The notes under the pieces are model-generated. The model searched no databases. It was not told where the DNA came from and saw only the letters and a program-made list of their open reading frames with translations. Shown here one piece after another: positions 9,080-16,092 of a stretch of DNA of 64,000 nucleotides (positions are counted from its first letter, which is position 1; each line of letters starts with the position of its first letter). The stretch covers positions 62,001-126,000 of the forward strand of contig NZ_JAASQO010000006.1 in assembly GCF_011762095.1 (NCBI RefSeq). Direction: 5' to 3'. The position numbers and the translations under genes are program-made. The stretch comes from Parvibaculum indicum (lineage in GTDB: Bacteria; Pseudomonadota; Alphaproteobacteria; Parvibaculales; Parvibaculaceae).

Positions 9080-9891
9080 TTGGAGAGCTTGCCTTTTTCG
9101 ATCAGCTTGTCGTCGAACGGCATCACGATGTCCGGGTCGGGCTCGATGCGTTTGCCGTTCTTGCCCTCATAGTCGATCCGGCTCAACAGGTCGCGGATAA
9201 CATTGATGCGCAGCAGCCGCTTCTTGTTCGCATCGACTACCGTCCACGGCGCCCATTCGGAATGGGTGCCCGTCAGCATTGCGTCGCGTGCCTTCGAATA
9301 ATTGTCCCAGTGTTTTACCGCGACTTCGTCGATGGGGGATATCTTCCATTGCTTGAGCGGATTTTCCCGGCGCTCCTTCATGCGCGCCTTCTGCTCCTTC
9401 TTCGATATGTCCAGATAGTATTTGATGAAATGGATGCCGGAGCCGATCAGCAGGTTTTCGTAATAGGGCACCTGCTCCATGAAACGCTCGTAGTCGGTGT
9501 CGGTGCAAAACCCCATCACGCGCTCGACGCCGGCCCGGTTGTACCAGGAGCGGTTGAAGAGAACCATTTCGGCGGCGGCGGGCAGGTGCTCGGTGTAGCG
9601 CTGGAAATACCACTCCGTCGTTTCGCGGTCCGAGGGTTTGCCGAGCGCCACGACCCGGGTTTCGCGCGGGGAGAGGTGCTGGACGATCCGCTTGATCGTC
9701 CCGTCCTTGCCGGCCGCGTCGCGCCCCTCGAAGAGGACCAGCACACGGCGGTTGTTCGCAATGATGTCTTTCTGGAGTTTCACCAGCTCGACCTGAAGCT
9801 CGTATAGCTCGTGCTTGTACACGCCGTGGCGCATGCCGTGACGTTCTTCGCCGTCATCGTCGCTGGGGGATTCGTCCTTGTTCTTGCTCAC
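9076..9891 (-). CDS. ppk2: Polyphosphate kinase 2
   Basis: A 271-residue PPK2-family kinase, which transfers phosphate between polyphosphate and nucleotides. The Walker A motif GRDAAGKDG is at residues 56-64, followed by NRSWYNRAG (Walker B region) and the lid segment KKEQKARMKERRENPLKQWK. The start is GTG at 9891 because GGGAGG lies about eight bases upstream; a further in-frame start at 9972 has no ribosome site and adds an unrelated basic stretch. It is the first gene of the ppk2 - MgtC - rlmJ operon. Confidence 0.92.
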   Translation of the reverse strand: MSKNKDESPSDDDGEERHGMRHGVYKHELYELQVELVKLQKDIIANNRRVLVLFEGRDAAGKDGTIKRIVQHLSPRETRVVALGKPSDRETTEWYFQRYTEHLPAAAEMVLFNRSWYNRAGVERVMGFCTDTDYERFMEQVPYYENLLIGSGIHFIKYYLDISKKEQKARMKERRENPLKQWKISPIDEVAVKHWDNYSKARDAMLTGTHSEWAPWTVVDANKKRLLRINVIRDLLSRIDYEGKNGKRIEPDPDIVMPFDDKLIEKGKLSK

Positions 9892-10010
9892 CGGTTCGGC
9901 CTCCCGCGCTTTGGTGTCGGCGACAAGACTAGTCTGTGTGCGGCGGCGGGTATAGCAAGCCCGTCGCTGCATTGCGGAAGCGGGGTTGCGTCGCGGTAGG
10001 CTCTCCAGTA

Positions 10011-10029
10011 AATGTTACGTTATAACATT
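10011..10029. promoter_or_regulatory. Zur box upstream of a TonB-dependent receptor
   Basis: A perfect palindrome AATGTTA-CGTTA-TAACATT ends 15 bases before the receptor start codon. It matches the alphaproteobacterial Zur operator layout (AATGTTA-N5-TAACATT). Zinc-loaded Zur would repress the receptor gene; zinc starvation would induce it. Confidence 0.75.
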
Positions 10030-10044
10030 CTAAAAGGGGTGATC

Positions 10045-12114
10045 ATGCGAACGAGATTATTGGTGCGGGCCGGACTCCTCGGAGGGTCGGCCTTGCTTTT
10101 TGTTGCCGGATCGACGGTTCTGGGCGGGGCGTCGGCGCGGGCCGCGGAGCAGGCGGATGAAACTTCGACCGCTGAGTCATCGCCCATCATCGTGACGGCA
10201 TCTCCCTTGCCCGTTCGTCTGGATGAGCTGGCCGCGCCGGTGCTGAGGCTGGACAGGGAAGATATCGAGGCATCGCAGGCCTCCACGCTGGGTGCGCTGC
10301 TGGCAGACCAGCCGGGCCTGAGCGAGAGTTCCTTCGCCGCGGGGGCAAGCCGGCCGATCATCCGGGGCATGGACAATAATCGCGTTCGCGTTCAGGAAAA
10401 CGGTATCGGCGCAGGTGGCGTGTCCGCCCTTTCGGAGGATCATGGCGTACCGATTGATCCGTTGTCGGCAACCAGCGTCGAAGTGGTGCGCGGTCCTGCC
10501 ACGTTGCGCTACGGTTCGGAAGCGATCGGCGGCGTCGTCAATGTGCTGAACGACCGTATTCCGTCGGCGCGTCCCTCCGGAGGTTATTCGGTTTCCGGCG
10601 GTACGAGCTTCGATACGGTCGACCAGGGCAAGGAAGCCCATGGTGCACTGAATGTTGCGACGGGGAATATCGTTTGGCATGCCGACGGCTTTCGCCGCGA
10701 GACAAGCGATTACGACACGCCGCAGGGCGAGCAGTTCAACAGCTGGACCGACACGTCCGGCGTGTCGGGCGGCGGTTCCGTTCTCTTCGGGAACGGATAT
10801 GCGGGTGCCAATGTCGTGCATTACGACAGCGAATACGGCATCCCGGCGCCGGAAGATCCGGCCGATCCCGTCCATATCGATATGCGCCAGACCAAGGTTC
10901 AGCTTCGCGGCGCCTTTGCTTTCGATAGCTGGCTCAGGGGAATCGATTTTGCCGGCGGCTATGGCGATTACCGGCATGACGAGATAACGCAGAGCGGCGT
11001 CGTCGGTTCCACGTTCAAGAACAAGGAGTGGGAAGGGCGCGCCGAATTCCAGCATGGGGCGGTCGGTCCCTTCGCCGGCGCCTTCGGCGTTCAGTACCGC
11101 GACCGGGATCTATCCGCCGCGGGCGAGGGGGGAGAATTGCTCGCCCCCAACACGACGCGCGCCGTGGCCGGTTTCCTCTATGAGGAGATGTCCCTCACCG
11201 ATGCGCTGTCCTTGCAGATGGCAGGGCGCGTGGAGCATGTGAAAGTCGAGGGGACGGCGCTCGATACGGCGACGATCACGGAATATGACGTCTCGCGCGA
11301 CTTCACGCCGCTGAGTGCTTCCGCCGGCCTGGTCTGGAATCTCGACGGCGGATGGGTGACCTCGGCCACCTTCCAGGCTGCGCAGCGGGCGCCGGAGGCA
11401 CCGGAACTCTTTTCCAAGGGGCCTCATGAGGCGACGGAGACCTTCGAGATCGGCGATGCCTCCCTCAACGAGGAAACCGCGTATTCGGCGGAACTTTCCG
11501 CCCGGCGCGAGGGACGCGGCTATTCATTCGCGGCGTCGCTCTTTCACGTCAGTTTCGACGATTTCATCTACAAGGCGCTCACGGGCGAAACCTGCGATGA
11601 CGATTATGCGAGCTGCACCGACGCAGGCGGCACGGGCACGGAACTCGACCAGGTGCGCTATGCGCAGCAGGATGCGAGGTTCTACGGCTTCGAGCTGGAG
11701 GGCAAGGTCGCGCTTCTGCGTACCGATACGGCCACCTATGGCGTGACGGGGCAGGCCGACTATGTACGGGCGAAGCTCGACGGCGGAACCAATGTGCCGC
11801 GCATCCCGCCGATGCGTATCGGCGCCGGTGTCTATCTGGAAGCGGACAGGTTCATGGCGAAGGCCGGTTTCCTTCATGCCTTCCGGCAGAACAAGCTGGG
11901 TCCGAACGAAACCGAGACAGGCGAATATACCGATGTCTCCATGGCATTCCGCTACACATTGCCGGAGCAGATGACCGGCGGCGCCAGCGTGAAGATCAGC
12001 GTTGTCGGCCAGAACCTGCTCGATGCGGATATCCGCAATCACGTTTCCTTCAAGAAGAACGATGTGCTTCTGCCGGGACGCAATTTCCGCCTCGTGGCGA
12101 GCGTGGATTTCTGA
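10045..12114 (+). CDS. znuD: TonB-dependent outer-membrane receptor, probable zinc receptor (ZnuD-like)
   Basis: A 689-residue receptor. Residues 1-33 form a signal peptide ending ARA. A TonB box-like PIIVTASP follows, then a plug domain with SEDHGVPIDPLSATSVEVVRG and LRYGSEAIGGVVNVL, and a 22-strand-type barrel ending in a terminal aromatic (VASVDF). The plug motif with EDHG and the Cys pair CDDDYASC in an extracellular loop resemble ZnuD zinc receptors. The start at 10045 has AGGGG upstream; the ATG at 10012 lies inside the Zur box. Zur control supports zinc uptake. Specificity is inferred from the operator plus similarity, not proved. Confidence 0.85.
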   Translation: MRTRLLVRAGLLGGSALLFVAGSTVLGGASARAAEQADETSTAESSPIIVTASPLPVRLDELAAPVLRLDREDIEASQASTLGALLADQPGLSESSFAAGASRPIIRGMDNNRVRVQENGIGAGGVSALSEDHGVPIDPLSATSVEVVRGPATLRYGSEAIGGVVNVLNDRIPSARPSGGYSVSGGTSFDTVDQGKEAHGALNVATGNIVWHADGFRRETSDYDTPQGEQFNSWTDTSGVSGGGSVLFGNGYAGANVVHYDSEYGIPAPEDPADPVHIDMRQTKVQLRGAFAFDSWLRGIDFAGGYGDYRHDEITQSGVVGSTFKNKEWEGRAEFQHGAVGPFAGAFGVQYRDRDLSAAGEGGELLAPNTTRAVAGFLYEEMSLTDALSLQMAGRVEHVKVEGTALDTATITEYDVSRDFTPLSASAGLVWNLDGGWVTSATFQAAQRAPEAPELFSKGPHEATETFEIGDASLNEETAYSAELSARREGRGYSFAASLFHVSFDDFIYKALTGETCDDDYASCTDAGGTGTELDQVRYAQQDARFYGFELEGKVALLRTDTATYGVTGQADYVRAKLDGGTNVPRIPPMRIGAGVYLEADRFMAKAGFLHAFRQNKLGPNETETGEYTDVSMAFRYTLPEQMTGGASVKISVVGQNLLDADIRNHVSFKKNDVLLPGRNFRLVASVDF

Positions 12115-12140
12115 GCGCGGCGGCTGGACCGAACGAAAAA

Positions 12141-12175
12141 GGGGCGGCCTCTCGGGGCCGCCCCTCGATTTTTTA
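12141..12175 (+). terminator. Rho-independent terminator after the receptor gene
   Basis: A 9-bp GC stem GGGGCGGCC / GGCCGCCCC with a six-base loop is followed by GATTTTTT. It separates the receptor from the convergent chrR gene. Confidence 0.9.
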
Positions 12176-12192
12176 TGAAAGCGGTATCTCCC

Positions 12193-12888
12193 TCAGAGCC
12201 CGATAAAGGGCTGGATCAGGCGCGCCGCGAGGCTTTTCAGACGGATCGGGCCTTCCGTCAGGGCAAGGCAGACACATTCCTCGCCGTCCTCGATGGTCAG
12301 GCCGTGCATGTCGGCTTCGTTCTTTTCCTCGATATCGCCCCTTGCGAAGCGGCCGTGCGGATCCCTGAATGCACCTTTGAGGACAAGGGTAAGCTCGGTA
12401 CCGCGGTGACCATGCACGGGGATATTCGTGCCCGGCCGCGCCCTGAGCATCCAGACACGCTGGTCGCCCGGGCCGCGCCAGAGCATGACCTTCTTCATGC
12501 CCGGTCCCATGAACGACCAGTTCAGATCTTCGAGATCGTTCACGCCCAGCCATTCGCGCAACGGCGCGGGCAGCACGCTGTCCGTCGCGTCGGGGGCCGC
12601 CGACGGGGCTGTCTTGGCCGGCCGTTCGCCGGATACAGGTTCGTCGATCCGGGACAGAACGGCTGCCAGCGCATCCGGCGCCATGGCCGCGCCCGCCTCG
12701 CCGTCCAGCAGCGATCCGCCGATTGCCTCGGCCGCTTCCATGGAACGGGCCGCGTCCGGGCGGTAGCTCAGATGAGACGCAACGAGCACCGCTTCGCCTT
12801 CGCTCAGCGTGCCGGCTGCGTATTCCATGATCCACTCATCGCCAAGGGGATGGGTGATCCCGTTATGCTCGACCGTTGCCGCGCACAT
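12193..12888 (-). CDS. chrR: ChrR-type anti-sigma factor with cupin domain, zinc cysteines missing
   Basis: A 231-residue protein with the two-domain ChrR layout: an N-terminal anti-sigma domain (residues 1-80) and a C-terminal cupin (about 110-225) with the metal motif HGHRGTE and a later His in ADMHGL. ChrR binds and inactivates its ECF sigma factor until singlet oxygen or related stress releases it. In known ChrR the anti-sigma zinc is held by His...HxxxCxxC. Here His13 and His39 are present, but the two Cys positions are Arg43 and Ala46. Its ATG overlaps the sigma gene stop (TGATG), so the two are translationally coupled. Confidence 0.85.
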   Translation of the reverse strand: MCAATVEHNGITHPLGDEWIMEYAAGTLSEGEAVLVASHLSYRPDAARSMEAAEAIGGSLLDGEAGAAMAPDALAAVLSRIDEPVSGERPAKTAPSAAPDATDSVLPAPLREWLGVNDLEDLNWSFMGPGMKKVMLWRGPGDQRVWMLRARPGTNIPVHGHRGTELTLVLKGAFRDPHGRFARGDIEEKNEADMHGLTIEDGEECVCLALTEGPIRLKSLAARLIQPFIGL

Positions 12889-13472
12889 CACTTCAAATCC
12901 TCCAGAGCCGTACGTAGACGGCCGAATGCCAGTCTCATTCTCGATTTCACCGTGCCGAGCGGAATATCCAACTGCTCGGCGATTTCCGAATGCGCCTTGC
13001 CTTCCATGAAGGACAGCATGACGACCTCCGCCTGATCGGGCGGGAGTTCCTTGAGGGCGGCCTGCACCCTGTCGCCGGTCTGCCGGCTTATCACCTCGGT
13101 GTCGGCCTGAGGCGGATCTTCAGGGGTCAGCATGGGGTCGGCGGGGTCGAGGTCGGCCCGCTTTTCCCGACGAACGCGGTCGATGAAGCGGTTTCGCGCA
13201 ATGGTGAATATCCAGGTCCCTACCGCCGCCTTGGCCGGGTCGTATTGCGCCGCCTTGCGCCAGACGGTCAGCATCACCTCCTGTGCGATATCCTCGGCGA
13301 GTTTCTCGTCGACCCTGAGGCGCATCAGGTAGGACTTCACGCGCGGCGCGTAGTAGCCGAACAGTTCAGCAAAGGCCGCCCGGTCCGCGCGATCCACGAT
13401 CGCGGCGATATGTGCCGCCATTTCCCCGGCGCTTGCGTCCGGGGAAGGCGATGCCGGGCTTTCGCGATCCAT
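12888..13472 (-). CDS. rpoE: ECF sigma factor, RpoE/ECF11-like, partner of ChrR
   Basis: About 194 residues with region 2 (AFAELFGYYAPRVKSYLMRL...AEDIAQEVMLTVWRKA) and region 4 (LPPDQAEVVMLSFMEGKAHSEIAEQLDIPLGTVKSRMRLAFGRLR). Its pairing with a cupin anti-sigma factor is that of the RpoE-ChrR singlet-oxygen system of Rhodobacter. The start is placed at 13472 (GGAG upstream); the in-frame ATG at 13556 lies only seven bases past the predicted -10 element and is unlikely. Its own promoter matches the sigma factor's consensus, so it is probably autoregulated. Confidence 0.88.
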   Translation of the reverse strand: MDRESPASPSPDASAGEMAAHIAAIVDRADRAAFAELFGYYAPRVKSYLMRLRVDEKLAEDIAQEVMLTVWRKAAQYDPAKAAVGTWIFTIARNRFIDRVRREKRADLDPADPMLTPEDPPQADTEVISRQTGDRVQAALKELPPDQAEVVMLSFMEGKAHSEIAEQLDIPLGTVKSRMRLAFGRLRTALEDLK

Positions 13473-13562
13473 TCGCTCCAACATCCTCAATCTCGCCCGC
13501 CTTGCAGGGCGTGCGATCCGGGCCCGACCGGTATCTATGGCGGCGATCATCTGCATGACCCG

Positions 13563-13590
13563 GATACGAGCCTGATTTCAGGCTGGATCA
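13563..13590 (-). promoter_or_regulatory. RpoE-type promoter of the rpoE-chrR operon
   Basis: TGATCC (13590-13585) and CGTATC (13568-13563) are separated by 16 bases on the minus strand, matching the RpoE/ECF11 consensus. The 16-base spacer is itself a perfect inverted repeat (AGCCTGA-AA-TCAGGCT). Confidence 0.8.
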
Positions 13591-13692
13591 CCGACGGGCG
13601 GCCTTTTCGACCCCGGATTACAGACGATCCTAGGCCTTCGCATCGGGATGACAACAGGCGGGATGTCCGGAGGGCTCACACCGCGGGCGGAC

Positions 13693-13721
13693 TGATCCGA
13701 CGGAGACCCGGTTGCGTAAGA
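13693..13721 (+). promoter_or_regulatory. RpoE-type promoter of the FAD-protein/DUF1365 operon
   Basis: TGATCC at 13693-13698 and CGTAAG at 13715-13720 with a 16-base spacer, the same architecture as the rpoE promoter on the other strand. The predicted transcript start is close to 13728, which argues for the downstream ATG at 13780. Confidence 0.78.
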
Positions 13722-13779
13722 CAGGACAATGCCGAGGCGGACGGCTTTCCCTCCGCCGGAATTCATTTCAGGGGCTTTC

Positions 13780-15150
13780 ATGGCGCCATTCGACGATCGA
13801 GCATTCAGCGGCCCGAAACCGGGTAAACCCTTGCGGATCGCCGTGGTCGGCAGCGGGATCGCCGGCCTTTCGGCGGCCTGGCTTCTCTCCAAATCGCATG
13901 ATGTGACGGTGTTCGAGAAGAGCGACCGGCCCGGGGGACATTCGAACACGCTGGTGGCGCCGTGCCCCGAGGGGGATGTCCCGGTCGATACGGGCTTCAT
14001 CGTCTATAACGAGGTCAACTATCCCAACCTCACGGCTCTGTTTCGGCATCTCGGTGTGGCGACCTGCGCGAGCAATATGTCGTTTTCCGCCTCCCTGCCG
14101 ACGGCGAGGGGGGGTAGATTCGAATATTCCGGTTCGGGTCTTGGCGGCCTGTTCGGCGACCGGCGCAATCTGGTCCGGCCCCGCATGTGGCGGATGATCC
14201 GGGATATCGTCCGCCTTTATCGCGGCGCACCGGAACTGATGGGCGAGGAGGGGCTGGAGCACAAGGCGCTGGGCGATTTTCTGTCGGAGAAAGGTTTTTC
14301 GAGGGCGCTCAGGGATGATCACCTTCTGCCCATGTGCGCGGCGATCTGGTCGCTGCCGCTGGAACGGGTGGAGCAATTTCCCGCGCTTTCCTTCCTGCGG
14401 TTCTTCGACAATCACGGGCTGATGCGTCTGACGGACCGCCCGGTCTGGCGAACCGTGGACGGTGGGTCGCGCGAATATGTGAACGCGCTTTGTGCTCCGC
14501 TCGGCGACCGGCTTCAGACTGGGCGCGGGGTCGAACGGATCGTCCGCGATGGCGGCGGCGTTGCCGTGACGGATGTGCATGGCAGAACGGAGCGGTTCGA
14601 CAGGGTGGTCATGGCCGCCCATAGCGACGAAACGCTGCGCATGCTGGGCGATGCCGATGAGACGGAGCGGCGGCTTCTGGGTGCGATGCCCTATCAGCGC
14701 AATATCGCCTGGCTTCACAGCGATCCGTCCTTCATGCCGCGTCAGAGGCGCGTCTGGGCGAGCTGGAATTATATGGGCGGTGGCGATGCGCCGGTTTGCG
14801 TGACCTATTGGATGAACAGGCTTCAGCCGCTCCCCACGGAGAGGCAGCTTTTCGTGACGCTCAACCCGACGCACGACCCCGCGCCCGAACATGCGATTGC
14901 CTGCATCGAGTACGATCACCCGGTTTATGATGCCGGTGCCATCGCCGCGCAGCGGGCGTTGTGGTCGCTGCAGGGGCGGCGGCATAGCTGGTTCTGCGGC
15001 GCCTATTTCGGGTCGGGATTTCACGAGGACGGCCTGCAGGCCGGGCTCGCCGTGGCGGAAGAGCTTGGCGGCGTAAGGCGGCCCTGGGATGTGGAAAGTG
15101 CGTCGTCGCGTATCTTCCGCGCGATGCCTCTGGAAAGTGTAGCGGCGTGA
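13780..15150 (+). CDS. NAD(P)/FAD-binding amine-oxidase-like protein
   Basis: A 456-residue flavoprotein with the dinucleotide-binding motif AVVGSGIAGLSAAWLL (about residues 21-36), EKSDRPGGHSNT and a conserved DTGFIVYNEVNYPNL segment. It belongs to the NAD(P)-binding flavoprotein group that accompanies DUF1365 genes in the RpoE-ChrR regulon of Rhodobacter and relatives. The start at 13780 has AGGGG upstream. It is the first gene of the divergent RpoE-controlled operon and overlaps the DUF1365 gene by four bases. A role in modifying unsaturated fatty acids or lipids under singlet-oxygen stress is plausible from context. Confidence 0.87.
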   Translation: MAPFDDRAFSGPKPGKPLRIAVVGSGIAGLSAAWLLSKSHDVTVFEKSDRPGGHSNTLVAPCPEGDVPVDTGFIVYNEVNYPNLTALFRHLGVATCASNMSFSASLPTARGGRFEYSGSGLGGLFGDRRNLVRPRMWRMIRDIVRLYRGAPELMGEEGLEHKALGDFLSEKGFSRALRDDHLLPMCAAIWSLPLERVEQFPALSFLRFFDNHGLMRLTDRPVWRTVDGGSREYVNALCAPLGDRLQTGRGVERIVRDGGGVAVTDVHGRTERFDRVVMAAHSDETLRMLGDADETERRLLGAMPYQRNIAWLHSDPSFMPRQRRVWASWNYMGGGDAPVCVTYWMNRLQPLPTERQLFVTLNPTHDPAPEHAIACIEYDHPVYDAGAIAAQRALWSLQGRRHSWFCGAYFGSGFHEDGLQAGLAVAEELGGVRRPWDVESASSRIFRAMPLESVAA

Positions 15151-15947
15151 CGGGCAAGACGGCAGGCATATGGCGCTCGCGCCTTTATGCGGGCTCGGTT
15201 TTTCACCGGCGGCTCAGGCCGCGGCGGCATGAGCTGCGCTATGGCGTTTTCTACATGCTTCTCGATCTGGACGAGCTCGATGGGCTTGACCGGGGTCTCG
15301 CCGGGTTTGCGCATAACCGCTTTGCGCCGGTCTCCTTTCACGATCGGGATCATGGCGGCGGGGACGGTCGGCCTTTGCGGCAGTGGATTGAAAATCAGTT
15401 GCAGCGCGCGGGACTGACCGTTCGCGGGGGGCGGGTGGAGCTTCTCACCATGCCCCGCATTTTCGGCTATGCGTTCAATCCCTTGTCGATCTGGTTCTGC
15501 CGGGACGGAAGCGACCGCCTGATTGCCGTGCTTTATGAAGTCCGCAATACATTCGGCGACCGGCATTGCTATCTTTTTCCCGTCGCGCCCGGCGACACCC
15601 ATATCGATCAGCGGTGCGACAAGGCATTCTATGTCTCGCCCTTCATGGCGGTTGAGGGAGAATATCGTTTCCGGCTGATGGAGCCCGGGGCGCGCTTTTC
15701 GCTGACGATCCGTGAGAGCGACGGGGAAGGCACCCTTCTGACCGCAAGTTTCGCAGGCGAGGCGAAATCGCTGTCGGCCTCCGGCCTTGCCGGAATGCTG
15801 CTGCGCTATCCCCTGCTGACGCTCAAGGTCGTGGCGGGGATACATTGGGAAGCCCTTAAACTGCTTGCCAAAGGCTTGCGTTTCCGGTCGCGCCCGGCGC
15901 CGCCGGCAAGCCCGGTGACGGTGATTGCGCCCGGATTTCGGCGCTGA
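15147..15947 (+). CDS. DUF1365 protein of the RpoE regulon
   Basis: A 266-residue protein beginning at GTG 15147, overlapping the previous gene's TGA. It has the DUF1365 signature (RRLRPRRHELRYGVFYMLLDLDEL and RIFGYAFNPLSIWFC) and a VLYEVRNTFGDRHCY segment. Function is unknown. In other alphaproteobacteria DUF1365 genes sit with a flavoprotein and a cyclopropane-fatty-acid synthase-like methyltransferase; no methyltransferase follows here, so the operon is shortened to two genes. Confidence 0.88.
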   Translation: MTGKTAGIWRSRLYAGSVFHRRLRPRRHELRYGVFYMLLDLDELDGLDRGLAGFAHNRFAPVSFHDRDHGGGDGRPLRQWIENQLQRAGLTVRGGRVELLTMPRIFGYAFNPLSIWFCRDGSDRLIAVLYEVRNTFGDRHCYLFPVAPGDTHIDQRCDKAFYVSPFMAVEGEYRFRLMEPGARFSLTIRESDGEGTLLTASFAGEAKSLSASGLAGMLLRYPLLTLKVVAGIHWEALKLLAKGLRFRSRPAPPASPVTVIAPGFRR

Positions 15948-16092
15948 AATCCTATGTCCCGTTCCGGGACGGCGCCAATATGAACAATTTTATCTACGTA
16001 ACCTATTCTTAGGAGCGACTTCCTATAAGTAGCCTAGATCGTGCGCAGGGTCCGCAGAAGGCGGATTGTTTCTGCGGCAGGGAATAGGTGCG

